Shown: one piece after another, positions 12,221-24,527 of the stretch | Numbering within the stretch: the first letter of the stretch is position 1 | How the letters are laid out: the number at the start of each line of letters is the position of its first letter | NCBI RefSeq assembly: GCF_000471905.2 | Contig: NW_006499705.1 | Location: 2,919,477-2,983,476, forward strand | Direction: 5' to 3' | DNA from: Amborella trichopoda | Lineage: Eukaryota > Streptophyta > Magnoliopsida > Amborellales > Amborellaceae | DNA length: 64,000 nt | The notes under the pieces: generated by a model | The model's database searches: none | What the model was told of the DNA's origin: nothing | The model's input: only the letters and a program-made list of their open reading frames with translations | Made by a program: the position numbers and the translations under genes

Positions 12221-12229
12221 ATTAAATAA

Positions 12230-13141
12230 TATTATAAATGGTACAAGATAATAAAAAACAGTTAACAAAATAATATTATCCAAAGTATATTAATTTTAGA
12301 TAAAATAATATATTCTATATAAAATTAATTATCGTCCAAACAAACCCCAATTGTACTTATATGTCCTTAATTATAATACTTTTCTATAACTTTACCATTT
12401 GGTAAAGTTACACCATGGTGGCATTTTGGTTCTACACACCAGTTGGAGATCCTCACCCATGAGACGTCAATGAAAGGACTAATTTTTGTCACTTTACTAA
12501 AATTTCACTGAATCGGTTAAGAAGCATTGAGATTTGAGAATATTGTGTTTGTGTTTTTCAATGTTTAACTAAAATTCATTAGTGAATAACTTTGTATGGT
12601 GATGAGGATATATATCATATCATCCAAGCTTTATCTTAATTAATTGTCGTCTATCAGAATCTTGTGCAGAACATTGTACAACGAGCACAACTTCTTTCAA
12701 ATTTATTACATCATATTCTTTTAACAAGATTCATGATAAGATGTGGTAAAGTTTTATAACGAGGAGGATGTTTAGTAACAAAAAAAGAACACCCGAACCA
12801 TCTATTTTTAGATATTTTGAAAAGAACACCCGAGCCATCCATTTTCGATATTTTGATTGGGGCGTGTTATTTATCCACGCAAAAGTCCAAGATTTCTTCT
12901 TCATCTTTTTTTTTTATTATTCAAAATTTAAGCATGATCAATAATACATCTCAACTATCCAAATTCATAATTGAATACTATATATGATTGTAACTTTCAT
13001 ATACTAAACATAAGTGATCTTATTACATACTTAATTTTAGGGCATTAACTACCACAAGGTATGAATCCTCGTACCCCTATCCAAGACTTTCATACTTTTT
13101 GTACTTGAAAAGATGATACAGTATCCAAACTATTCTTCCAA
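12230..13141. other. Spacer with a short tandem duplication
   Basis: AT-rich, no gene. A ~37-bp unit beginning GAACACCCGA is repeated at about 12787 and 12824, with few differences. Confidence 0.5.
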
Positions 13142-13531
13142 GGGTGTGGTTTTTATGTGGTTGCAACTTTAAACAATCCAATTAAGACGTATCTTCTAAT
13201 TTCATCATAACATATAATTTTGGTGTAAATATTTTTTTAAAACTATTTGAAAATCTATTTTTCATATCTAATTATAAAATTTTAAACTCCAAAAATAGTT
13301 AAAATCAAGTAGATATATAAACATATAAAAAATTGAAAATGGACAGTCTAGATAATGTATTGCAAGATGCATCATTTCTAGCACTAAAAATCTTTCCATA
13401 TTCATACATCTCGATGTCGAGATGATCAATTGGAGGGTTTTTCAACATTAAAACTACATTTTCCGATGGATTTGTGAGGTGCATCTTTAATTCTACATTC
13501 TAAGGTTGCAAACCTTATATAAACTTTTTCC
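13142..13531. mobile_element. F2 MITE
   Basis: A 390-bp element from GGGTGTGGTTTTTATGTGG to CTTATATAAACTTTTTCC. Imperfect terminal inverted repeats of about 55 bp contain GGTTGCAACTTTA and GGTTGCAAACCTTATAT. The flanks TTCTTCCAA and TTGTGGCAA match at six of nine bases, so the target duplication has decayed. Confidence 0.75.
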
Positions 13532-15208
13532 TTGTGGCAATTGTCCATTTTTTTTTTTTTTTATCATAGCAAAGAATGAGTCCTACTTATGCACAAAAAT
13601 ATTTGTTTTTTTATCAGTTATTGATACATATTTGGTAATTATTTTTTCTCCAAAAAACTCCACAATATATAAGCATGTCATCAAGAAACATGTGGGGAGT
13701 GTGAATAATTACAGGTTTCTCTGAATAGACTTAGTACCTATTAATCAATATAAATATATAAACTTGTCTTATATAGACAATAAAAATGACAAGGATATAA
13801 ATAAATCATATATACTTATACTATACCCAGAGTTACTATAAAATACAAGATATTGTACCTACCATTTCCATATATACTGATTACAATGTGCACCTTCCAT
13901 ATTATCATGGTGGACAATATATACTAGGACGAACTATAAGTCAGTTGCCTTATGCATCTGCCCTAGTTTTCAAGGGATTCACCGATTTAGGAGCTGAAAC
14001 ACATCCCAAAACTATGCAATTCATTATCCTCTGAGATCTGTGATTCTGGAGCTCCAAAACCATATGTAGATTTATGATATTTTAAAAACCGAAATGATGA
14101 CTCTCAAAAGAGAAAAGATGTAACTACATACACCATTTTAAGGTCAAAATTCATTTTCTTTTACAGTGATGCTCGAGATGATTGACCTGCAAAATTTTGG
14201 ATCCAAAATCAATATTCATTGTTGATTTTTAACTGGTGGACTCACTGTAATAGGTGAGTCCCAAATCAAATGAAATGTGGATGATGCTTGAAACTCAATA
14301 ATTTATGTGAGGAAGTGCACTAGGGAACTGCAAGGGATTTCTTATCGAGAAAGTTTCGGTATTGAAAACTTACAAATTAATTATCTCAAACTCGATAGTA
14401 TATATCCGAAAGACTGAAGCCTAAAAATAATTTATTGTATGAGATGTTTATGGCCTGTCCATTTCAAGTGCCCTTAACTCATCAGTTGTTCGACATTATG
14501 GAGCTTCCAATTCCATAATTAGAGGTAAAAATAGATTCGCAGACCGGGTCCAGATGCTTACAACCCTAAAACTATACGGCACGGCACGACTTCACAAAAT
14601 ATTGTGAAGCCGTTGCCGAGGCTCAGCCACACCCGTTATTGTTCCACATCTTCATTATTATCTGATGTTGTACTAGCAGTACATCTCCAAATGCCAACGA
14701 AAGGCCTACCATTACCACCAATTAGCACCATCTTAATATTATATTTTTGAGATAGATTTCGGACCTAATTTTTCAGAAATACATAATCTCTAATACAAAG
14801 ACATGTAAAAATAAATAGATTTAAAAAACTAAAAATTATAATTTATGAAAAAAATATTTGGACAATTGGTTTTAACTTTTTTTTCTTGAGGGACCACCAA
14901 ATTTAAGAGTTTGAAATGTACAAAATATTGGCATAACAGTTTTACTCACGTTTACAAGGAGGCCAACTAAATTTGTCGATGAAGTCAATTTTGTCAACTT
15001 TTCATCACGTGCATAAATGTTATGTTTAGGGGGTCCCACTGTTAAAAAAAAAAGTGAAAATATCGATTATATGAGTGAAAATATCGGTTATATGGGTGGT
15101 CAGCTCTAGGCCAACCCTATGGAGTAACATGGTCATCGTCAAATTATCGATGACTTTGAGGTCTCCACGAGTTTTTAAACGTTCTCTAACTCTCACTCTC
15201 TTTAAAGC
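13532..15208. other. Spacer, no gene or recognised repeat
   Basis: About 1.7 kb of unique-looking AT-rich sequence. All reading frames are short, and no splice-compatible coding blocks or named repeat were seen. Confidence 0.5.
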
Positions 15209-15501
15209 CGGGTGGCAACGGGTCGGGTCACGTTGGATTCGGACCGAAAAAAATGATATGGGCTTGGATTTTATCTAAAAATTAAAATATCTATGTATTT
15301 AACTATATTTATATATATTTCATATATTGATATCCAAAAAATATTATCAGATCTGAACTAAGACCCAAATAGTATTCAGGTCCAAAAATTGGACCTAAAT
15401 ATTACTTGTCGGGTCCGATATTTTGACCCATGCCCAGATCAGGGTCTAGCCTAGCCCTTGAGTCCTGGGTTGGGTTCGGGTTTAGGTCCATTGCCACCCC
15501 T
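15209..15501. mobile_element. hAT-type MITE (GGGGTGGCAA family), copy 1
   Basis: Starts GGGTGGCAACGGGTCGGGTC and ends ATTGCCACCCCTA, so the ends are inverted repeats. CAGGGGTGGCAA-like ends are known from hAT elements. GC-rich arms made of GGGTCC / GGACCC words flank an AT-rich middle. Non-coding. No clear 8-bp duplication. Confidence 0.7.
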
Positions 15502-15979
15502 ATACCCCAACTTCCCTAGGAACCTATGCCCTAACCCCATTCCCACATGTTTCCTATAAAATCCCAGCCGGTTGGGGACTCGCTCAAGTCAGTTTGGGTT
15601 GAAGGTGGGTAGATGGTTTCGATTTGAAAAACCTAAAATCACTCGAGTCCCTACTTTTTCTGCATTTAAAGTTTTTATTAAAACTTCTAAGTTATGACTC
15701 GGGATCACCTCTGACAGGTACTGTTTTACAGAGGCCATTATTTATTAGAGAGTGGGGTAATATATTGCTCTTTTGATATTTGAAACAAGCTGGTAGCATA
15801 AACCCTGTAGTATCCAAATATTCAATTGCAATATAACAATATTGTTTTGTTTTTGGAATTCAAAAATAATCTTATATATTTCATATGTTATACTCGACTC
15901 ACCGTTTGAAATATAATGTATTTTAATTTTTTATATACTTTATATTAAGCTCAAATTTTGCACGTTTATACTTGTCGTC
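15502..15979. other. Spacer between two hAT-type MITEs
   Basis: AT-rich sequence without a gene. It includes a short T/A-rich part near 15830-15950. Confidence 0.45.
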
Positions 15980-16243
15980 TACGGGTCAGGTCTAGGTCCC
16001 GCCGGACCCGAACCCGAAAACATAATGTGGGACCCATAACCGATCAAAAAATTAAAATATCGATGTATTTAATATTTAAATATATTTCATAAATTGGGAT
16101 CCAAAAAATATTACTGGACCAAAACCCGAATAATATTCGGGTCCAAGATTTGGACCCGGACCCGACTTGCTGGGTCCAATTTTTGGACCCATACCTGGAC
16201 ACGGATCGGGTCAGCCCCTTGGATCCGAGTCCATTGCCACCCC
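15980..16243. mobile_element. hAT-type MITE (GGGGTGGCAA family), copy 2
   Basis: Left end abraded (ACGGGTCAGGTCTAGGTCC), right end intact (CCATTGCCACCCCTA). The AT-rich centre resembles copy 1. A 74-codon minus-strand frame runs through it but only reads the repeat. Confidence 0.65.
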
Positions 16244-16345
16244 TATTCTCACCATTGAATATGTACAAAATATATTAATTACAACTTAAATAAATTTACT
16301 AAAATAATTACAACTTAAATAAAATTACTAAAATATACTTGAATG

Positions 16346-16585
16346 TTTTTTTTTTGACAAATGTTATCAGAGTTTATTGTCAACTAAAATGCAGTTACAT
16401 CACTCGCTCATTACATCATTCAAAATAGAAAAAGAATCCATAGCAACACCTCTTTTAGCTAAACTATCAGCAATATTATTCGATTCTCTAAAGACATGAT
16501 GGAACGATAAAGATAATTCCCTTTTCAAATTCACCACTTGGACCCAAAACGATCGTAGCAACCAGTGAACTCTTTGTTTCTTTTT
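16346..16585 (-). mobile_element. LINE 3' end with RNase H fragment
   Basis: On the minus strand a single frame reads FHHVFRESNNIADSLAKRGV. This is the end of the RNase H domain found in many plant LINEs (H-x-x-R-E-x-N-x-x-A-D-x-L-A). It is followed after about 30 codons by a poly-A run, seen as T at 16346-16355. It is a severely 5'-truncated insertion. Confidence 0.75.
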
Positions 16586-17040
16586 ATATCCTTGAATGTT
16601 GTAAGGGGAATTTAGGTCATTATTATTTTAAATCATCTTTATAGGAATGTTATAATGAAAAGTATGAACACACCAAATTTAAACTTAATCGGACTTACAG
16701 AAAAGGGATTGTCTACAAAGATACCCTTCATCTTTTGTACATGGAGGTCACAATTATTCCCCAAATTATTTGTTTAGGTAGCAACTGTAAAACTTGGACT
16801 ATGTGATCAAGCACGGTGTATATAAATTAAAATTTTTATTATTTTTCTTATTCTTACACTGGCAATACCGTTCACAATGTCCAATTACAAATAAATAACT
16901 CATTAACAAATAAATAAAATAAAATAAACACGGTGTTCTCACTTACTACCACTATTGAATACATTTCCTTAAATCAAAACGTTAGCTCATTACTTTATTG
17001 GAAGAGAATATCAAATCACAAATAAAGATTTAAAAAAGTA
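16586..17040. other. Spacer with half of a foldback-MITE arm
   Basis: About 16694-16770 resembles the left arm of the element at 42594-42840 (shared CATCTTTTGTACATGGAGG). No matching right arm was seen. Otherwise AT-rich. Confidence 0.4.
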
Positions 17041-17045
17041 AAATT

Positions 17046-18816
17046 GTTGGAGATTACCTCAACTGGGCTTAACACACCCCCACACCGAGTCTCATCTTTC
17101 CGATGGTGCTCGGGATCTTGAGAGAGATTTTGGTTGAAGCGGGCCCTTAAAAAAACTTAGGAGAGATCTTGAAGCTCTATGTGAAAAACCTTGGGATCTT
17201 GAGAGAGATTTTGAAATTTCGGTTGAAGCGTGCCCCTTAGAAATACTTAGGAGAGATCTTGAAGCCCTACGTAGGATCTTGAGAGAGATTTTAAAAATAT
17301 TTAGGAGAGATCTTGAAGCCCCACGTGGGATCTTGAGAGTGATTTTGGTTGAAGCGTGCCTTTAAATAAAAACTTAGGAGATATCTTAAAGCCCTAAGTG
17401 AAAAACTTATAAAGAGATATTTGAGAGAGAGATAAACCCTTATAGAGAGAATAGATAATAGGTGTCAAAAGATTTTGAAGGTGAAAAACTTATAGAGAGA
17501 TCTTTGAAAGAGACATAAACCAGAAGAGATAATAGGTGTCAAGGTTTTATGAAGTGGGAAAGCCTATTTATATAGATTTTTTATGCTGCCTCAATTCGTT
17601 GGGTCAAATCTTAACCGTCGAGACTTATGGGATGAGATATTTGAGTCATTCATCTCATTGATCCACCGTCAATATTTCCACCATTAAGATTCAAAGAGAT
17701 GAGCTAGAGTCTTATCCTATATTTACTAGATTTATTCCTATCAAATATTTAAATAAAGAATTTATATATCTCACTTTCTATTTTAGTATATGAAATCCTT
17801 ATTTATTAGATCAATCAATATTCCTTGAAATATTTATTAAATATTTCAAATATTCAACCTCATCATCTAAATTGGCTATACCCAAAAAATAAGCCAACAA
17901 ACAATGGGATAGCTATCCCAATATTGGAGAAGAAGTAGTCCCTAAAGGTAAGGAGGGCTCCATATAATTTTAAAAAATATTTTCTTTTGTATTTAGAATT
18001 TTTGAATCTTATATTTTATTTAAAACATTGAAAGTTTATTTTTTCTTAATTTATAAATCTAAATGACAAAAATAAAATATCAGAAGATTTACAAGAATTC
18101 AAATAAACATTCTAAAAATCATATATCATAAAATTAATTAAAAATAATTAATTTTAATAGGAATAGGATCCGTTAGGTTTAGAAATTTATTAATATACGA
18201 GAGCACTCTACCTTCAATTGTGGACCACAATCCACCTAGTTTTCTCAAACTGACTTCATGACCCACAGTTCACTGTAGGGGCTCATGATTGGACAACTAA
18301 AGTTAGCCAATAGACTAGGAGACGCAATCTCAGTTTATAGATTTCAAGTTCTCTCCTAAAGACAAAAAAACATGGTCCCCAAAACCATGATGCAACAATG
18401 ATTCTATGGTGAATATGGGTAACCTCTCACACACGCTTCACCCTCATTGGTGAATCTCAAAACGACTATCTATGTACATGACCTGTGATGATATAACGAC
18501 GAGGTTTTAGCTTTGTCTCTAAAGGTTATTCATCGCACATAAGGGTCACACAGTCCTTCAGCTCTCATCTAGGCATACTCCGACCTCATTAAGGGCTAAC
18601 ATACTAAACCATTATCAGTAGATCCCTATGTCCAGGTATCTTGGGTTTTTTCAAACTTGACTGGCCTATCACCTCGAGCCTAGTCCAAGTATCAGTAAAT
18701 TGCGTTTGCCTAATATGCTCTACAAGAGGACCACACTCCCACTGAGTTTATGTTTCACTATATAAGATGCTCATACAAGCTCTCATAAGGCTTTTTAAAG
18801 TCCACACAAACCCAAC
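17046..18816 (+). mobile_element. Solo LTR, about 1.77 kb (fossil LTR retrotransposon)
   Basis: Ends GTTGG...CCAAC, flanked by AAATT on both sides (the wider word AAATTGT is shared, so borders are uncertain by a few bases). A 5-bp duplication is usual for LTR elements. A plant-LTR-like TATA box CTATTTATATAG lies near 17566. The upstream U3-like part holds about four diverged units of a 55-85 bp tandem repeat containing GGATCTTGAGAGAGATTTT (17108-17400), then two units containing ATAATAGGTGTCAA. It is homologous along its length to 20818-22646. No internal region follows, so it is read as a solo LTR, moderately old. Confidence 0.65.
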
Positions 18817-19159
18817 AAATTGTACATTCACGTAGTCTTGTTCTTTAACAGGTAAATAGAGAAATAAGTGTAAATGGTCAGTCCAAACAGGGCTTTCCAT
18901 TTGACATTACTAGCCCATGGACTTTGGGTGGGGTAGAGGCATTGCCCTTCAAATTATGAAAAATAATTTTTAGGCCCCATTTGGATGAACCACTTATCAT
19001 GGAATACTGTTACTCTGTTGTCGAGACATTATACCGTATTTGGATTAGCCTTTTTTTTTTTTCTTTACTTCATTTATTGAAAAAACGATGCCTAAAATGG
19101 TTGCAACCAGCAAAAAAAGATGCATTACACTCAATATTATGGAACTTGGCTTGTGTTAT
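18817..19159. other. Spacer, nothing recognised
   Basis: No gene or named repeat seen. A T-rich run lies near 19052. Confidence 0.45.
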
Positions 19160-19512
19160 GGTTTAAGGGAACAACTTTCCACGTTTCCATCATTCAAAGG
19201 TTTTGAGGCGTATTGGTTAGCTACCTAACATTTGCTATTAGAGCAACCACAGCAACCCGGGTTCAAATTCTAAGAAAAGGCTACCTGTGGAAAGGGCTAT
19301 CTATGGAAAGAGCTACTTGAATTAGAGTGAGAGCCGTCATAAAGTGAGAGCCGCGGAGGACGTTGGCTACGGGGCGTGGTGGTATGTTACGATCTTATGT
19401 GGTTTAAGGGTCTAACTTTACGCGTTTCCATCACCCAAGGGTTTTGGGGGGTATTTGTTAGGTACCTAACAATTTGGGGCATGGATTCAACCTTGGCTCT
19501 AGTTACTAGGGC
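19160..19512. repeat. Direct repeat pair, unclassified
   Basis: A ~75-bp block (GGTTTAAGGG..., TTTCCATCA..., TACCTAACA...) occurs at 19161-19235 and again at 19390-19473, about 230 bp apart. Between them is GGGTTCAAATTC, which resembles a tRNA B-box. A SINE-like origin is possible but unproven. Confidence 0.5.
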
Positions 19513-19706
19513 GAGTGGGAGTTGCCTAAGTAGTGTACATTCCTAAAAAGGCCATAAATTTGAAAAAAGAAGAAGGAATTATTAAAAAAACCAAAAACAA
19601 ATTGAATCACAAACCGCACTAGCAGTCTCAAAATATATAAAATATGGAAATTGGAAAAAAAATATATGTATAGTTGGAAATAATTCATAAAATTCTAAAA
19701 TATGGG

Positions 19707-20066
19707 AAAAATATAAAACTAGCGTAAATGATTAAAAAAAAAGAGTTCATAATTCATTATCAAAATCATCAAAATTATATAGGAACATGTTTATAGATTT
19801 ACTTATTAAAGAAATATATTTTTTATGATTTTATTTTTAATTAATTTATTCACGTCAAGTGGGGGCTTTCACATAAGCCGTCACATAGAGAGATAAAAGT
19901 AGAATGAAAAATATAAAACTAGCGTAAATGATTAAAAAGAAAGTTCACAAATCATTATCAAAATCATCAAAATTATATAGGAATATGTTTATAGATTTAC
20001 TTATTAAAGAAATATAATTTTCATGATTTAATTTTCAATTAATTTTATTTTCAATTAATTTATTTT
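19707..20066. repeat. 200-bp tandem duplication
   Basis: Starting at ATATAAAACTAGCG, a unit is repeated with an exact 200-bp period (19711 and 19911). The second unit is shorter and lacks the GC-rich stretch of the first. Few substitutions, so a recent local duplication is likely. Non-coding. Confidence 0.8.
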
Positions 20067-20272
20067 CATGGTTTCATCGGCACCATTCAATTCTAGTTGG
20101 TCAATAATGGATATTTTCAATCGTTGTTTTATGGTAGTACAAAGGGGAATCTACTATGCTATTTCAATTACGAGGTAACTCTTGTATTTATAAAATATAA
20201 ATTAGGGTGTGGTGTCTTGCGGTTTCAGAATTTTCATGTTGTACTTTTACTTATTTTTTTATTTTCCTTCAT

Positions 20273-20447
20273 TTTTTTTTTTTAGTAATTTAGTGAGGAA
20301 GACAGGCCCCTATCCGTTTTTTTTTATAGATTAGAGAGATACATTTTGAAGGTGTTAATTGGGGGTGTGAGCGGTAGGAATGGATACCACGATGTGGTAA
20401 CTGGGTGTGGGGATGCTACCACTACGACTCCAGCCCCTTTCCTACAT
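20273..20447 (-). mobile_element. SINE-like repeat, copy 1
   Basis: On the minus strand it runs from GGAAAGGGGCTGGAGTCG to a poly-A tract. It contains GGTATCCATTCCTACC, resembling a degenerate tRNA B-box, and a tail-side block with CTGTCTTCCTCACTAAATTA. Two further copies occur in the window. The tRNA-derived SINE label is inference. Confidence 0.5.
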
Positions 20448-20817
20448 ACTTTTGATTGCTTAAAAAAAAAAAAACAATAAAAAATTAAAAATTTTAAAAA
20501 AAGAAAATAAGGAAAAAAATAAGAAAAAAGAAAAAATAGTGGTGAGTCAGTGAGGATTTGGCTGAAAGAAAAACCTATGTGATCTTTTGCTGGGGAAATA
20601 CAAATTTTTTATTTTTCTTAATAATAATCACCCCTTATAATTTTGGTAACAAGATCACTAACATATGGTCTTATTACAAACAATAAAAATTCCAAAAATA
20701 AATAACACATCAATAAAATAAATTTCAACTATTTGATGCCATTCATACAACCCAATACTATGCTTGACAATATAAAATAAAAGAACAAGTAAATAAAAGA
20801 AAAGATGCTGGAGATTA
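20448..20817. other. A-rich spacer
   Basis: Long A-rich and AAAAAT-rich stretch (20461-20545), then plain AT-rich sequence. No gene. Confidence 0.45.
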
Positions 20818-22646
20818 CCTCAATCAGACTTTTTACACCCCACACCGAGTCACCACATCCAATGGCACTCGATCTGCAGTCTAGCTTCAATCTCGATCCG
20901 GGATAGCTGATTTCGGCCAAACTAAGCAACCACCCTTAAAATTTCTACTAAACCTTAACCCCCAAAATTAACTTAGGCTTCCCGCTAATTTTTCCAACCC
21001 TTAGTTTCTTATTAGATCTAGAAGGCTTTCCTCTAATCTTTCCAACCCTTAGTTCTTAGTTTTTTCTTAGGTCTAGAGAGGAGAGAGATAACTACCTAGG
21101 GTTTTTGGAGAGAGAAAGTTTAGATAGAGAAATATAGAGGAGAGAGAGTGGGGCGTGCCCCTCTAAGAGAGAGAGATTAGGGGAGTGAGAGAGAGGGTGT
21201 CAAGAGATGGAGAAGAGCGTCCCTATTTATAGTGAATAATTAGGTTTAAGGTTTCTTATGATTTTTCCATAGTTTGCCTCTTTTATGAGATTGAATCTAG
21301 ATCGTTAATCAAGATGACTTGTGGGGTAAGATATCTGAGTCATCTATTCCATACATGGGTTATCAACATTATGGAAGGTGCTTGGACCATTATTCCCTTT
21401 TCCTTAAACCATTTTTCCATCAATATATTTAAATAAAATAAATATCATGCATTCCATAAAATTGCATGATCCATGTCACATATTCCATAAAGATATGTCA
21501 AATATTATCAAGCAAATAAATAGTACCAAATATAAATAAGATAAGGTTAATATTTACTTTCTATTCAATTTGACCATATCCCTTTAAAGCAAACTTGTTA
21601 GTAAACAAATAAAGCCATAGTCAATATTTCCCTTCCAAGACCACATGCCACAAAATAAAGTTGCCATAACTTAAAGACTTGAGCGCAAAGCAAACAAATA
21701 ATCCAAAGGGTGGGGAGTGCCACCCCTTTGTGGCACATGTGGGCCCCCATCGACATGCCACATGGTGGGCCCATGTGCACTTTGGCCCCCCCATGGAATT
21801 TTATAGAAAGTTCTAAAATTATATATTTGAATTTTTACAACTTAGTAAAATCAATAACTGCATTTTTATAAGTCCAAAAATCATAATTAAAATATTGAGA
21901 GATTCATAAAAATTCAAATAATAAAACTAAAATCATTTCAATAATAAAATGAATACAATTAAATTCATATGATGAGAAAATGATCCATATAGTTTTAGGA
22001 ATTCAATATGTAATTATGGGGTACTCCACCTTCAACGGTGGACTATAGACTGCACTAGCTTTATCAAACCGACCCAATATTTCCCATGACCCACAGTCCA
22101 AGCAGGGGCTCATTAGCGGGTCACCAAAGTCAGATCGATGGTCATAATCCTAGTCTGTGAATTACAAGTCCTCCCCTATAAACGAGTCAATGTCACTACG
22201 ACTTGAGGCGTCCACAGCTCTATGACGCATAGGGGTATCTCTCGTGCATACATACGCTTCAGCCAAAGGTGGATATCTGACTTTCCTGAACGATCTATCG
22301 ATGTGCATGTCGTGTGATGGAACATGGATGAGGTTTTGGCCCCCGTTTCATCAGGCATACCATCACACACAAGGGTCACACTGTCCATCGGCTCACTCAT
22401 CTAGGCATAAGCTCCGACCTCATTAAGGGCTAACCCAAAACCCTCATTGGTTAATTCTTTATGCCCAAGTACCTTAGGTTTTCCAACCGACTGGCTTAGA
22501 TCGATAAGCACAGTCCGATATAAGTAAACATCATTCTCTTAATATGGTCCTCGAGGGACCACACTCTCACTAAGTTTATGTTTCATTATACTAAAAGTAT
22601 TTCAATACACACTCATAAGGCCTTTAAATGCCACATAAACATAACA
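20818..22646 (+). mobile_element. Long LTR, second copy of the same family (fossil)
   Basis: Homologous to the solo LTR at 17046-18816 in the same orientation. Both share the start TGGAGATTACCTCAA, the pattern CACACCGAGTC, a TATA-like CCCTATTTATAG near 21220, GACCTCATTAAGGGCTAAC, and the end region CTCATAAGG. Unlike the first copy it is followed by Copia-like internal remains, so it is read as the 5' LTR of an old Copia element whose downstream part was lost. The sequence differs greatly from copy 1, so the family is old. Confidence 0.6.
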
Positions 22647-23660
22647 TTGGCCCTTACCCTTTTGGTGTATTGGATTTGTTTTGGTAGCAGTTTAATGCAA
22701 TGAGTGATCAATAAAAACTTAAGTTAAGTGTGCAATAATTTGGTGAAAACAGTAAGTTACAAATTTGAAATAGAAAAGTTTGATGGGAGGAAATATTTTG
22801 AACACTGAAAAAAAGAATTTCATGTATTTATTCCACAAAGTTTATATAAAGGAAAACCCCGATAAATTGAATAATATGAAAGATGATTATTGGGAAGATT
22901 TGCGTGAAAGCGTTTGCCACTAGCCACTTGTCTTGACAAGATGAAATACTATTTAATACTGTGGGAGAAAATATGGCAATTGGTTTATGTGCAAAGCGAA
23001 AAAAACTTGTATCAGACTAAATCCATAACAAATCAGTATTCCATGAAAATAAACTTATATTCTTTAAGCACGGAATAATGATTTAAAAGTGCCCGAACAC
23101 TTGAATGATTTCAATAGCATAATTTATCAATTTGAAAGTATTAAGATAAAGATGGGTGAGGAAGAAACGCAGTAAGATTACTTTGTTCATTATCAAATTC
23201 ATATGATAGTATATTATTAGATGGCGTTGTAACATTGAGGGATCCCTCAAATTGGATTTAATTTGTGGTACTCTCTCCTTGCTAATGAATTATGAGAGGA
23301 TGGATGAATGTTCTTGTGACAAGAGGGAGGGAGGGAGGGAGGGTGGATGAATGGGGTACTTCACTATCAAAGTTTAAAAAAATTTATAGTGAAGCCATAC
23401 ATCATATGATTGACTACATAGATCATGGTTTAATGCATATAATCCATGTGAAAGTAGTTTCGGATTATTTAGTAATAAAGTCAATAAGCAAATCAATTGG
23501 AATGTACTCAATTCGTATTTAGATTCACGAAGTGATTATTATACTTGAAAATATGAGGCAAGTGTTAGACTTAAACAAGAACTTGATTTCACCTTTCTTT
23601 CTCCCGATATGGAAGGCTGCAAATTTATTTGGCAAAGTATACCGTGAAAGTTTTTAATGA
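22647..23660 (+). mobile_element. Copia gag/protease-region fossil
   Basis: Downstream of the LTR, a possible primer-binding-like TGGTAGCAG lies at 22682. Gag-like words follow (KFEIEKFDG near 22765), then a further gag-like stretch near 23100-23160 and a protease-region word LDLNKNLIS near 23566-23592. The order fits a Ty1/Copia element. It is thoroughly broken, with many breaks, and nothing of integrase, reverse transcriptase or the 3' LTR was found. An old fossil. Confidence 0.6.
23318..23345 (+). repeat. (GGGA)n run, G-quadruplex-capable
   Basis: Five or more GGG tracts spaced by single A bases. It lies inside the Copia fossil. Confidence 0.7.
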
Positions 23661-23816
23661 TTTTTTTTTTTTTGGTAATTTAGTGGGGAAGACAAGCTCT
23701 TATCGATTTTTTTCAATGAAAGTATTATAAATTAGGGGTATCAGCAGTAGGAATGGATACCCTGATGTGGTATCTAGGTGTGGGGATGCTACCACCACAA
23801 CCCCGCCCTTTTCCTA
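23661..23816 (-). mobile_element. SINE-like repeat, copy 2
   Basis: Closest relative of the copy at 20273, with the same order: poly-A (T at 23661-23673), the CTAAATTACC block, GGTATCCATTCCTAC and the GGTAGCATCCCCACACC start side. Confidence 0.5.
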
Positions 23817-24527
23817 TTTCTAAAGATATTTTAGCTATAATGAAGGAAGTTTGTGATAGTAACTTATATAAGTGTGCTTTGGTTGAGATTTGGATTGCGG
23901 TTTTGCACGAAACCCTAACTATCATGTGTTTTTATTTTGGTTAGTTTCATGGTGCTTTTCTAAGGAAGAGTCGTGATAATGGATTCAACAATGGAGGTTG
24001 TTTTAATGCTTGATGAGACATTGGAAAAAGGAGCTTTTCTTCTTTTTTTGGGTGAATAAGTGGGAAGAGGGCCACTGTCTTTTATAGGAATTGAGCCTAA
24101 GACATAAGCCCTGGCTCTTTTCCTAGGAAAATGAAGTTGTTCGTGCTTTGTGGATGTGTGAGATAACTATTGTATTTACTCATATTGTAATTACCACATA
24201 ATATGAAATCATATCATTAGCAATTGCCCATTGATGACCGATTAAGGTGGACTACATATAGTTGTGTCTTGGTGGTATGTGAATTTATTTTGCAATGGGT
24301 TGTGGTTTTAGATTTTCCTATTTTGCTTCTTCTTCTTTTTTACAAATTTATTGCATCAAATTTTATTATCGGGTATTTGAATTTCTTAAAATCGATTTAA
24401 GGATGATGAACGAGTTGGTTGTAGGGTATTGCATTTATTCTAAGGAGGCGCATTACAAGAGATAATTGAAATTATCTATTGCCAACACTTCTATCATGAG
24501 CATGAACCCTTTACATTTATAATAAAC
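23817..24527. other. Spacer with a possible decayed SINE-like piece
   Basis: 24040-24120 weakly resembles the SINE-like repeats (GGGTGAATAAGTGGGAAGAG). No gene recognised. Confidence 0.35.

Noticed and set aside
19235-19330. B-box-like GGGTTCAAATTC considered as a tRNA gene
   Set aside because: No acceptor-stem pairing or proper A-box was found; at most a SINE-like remnant.
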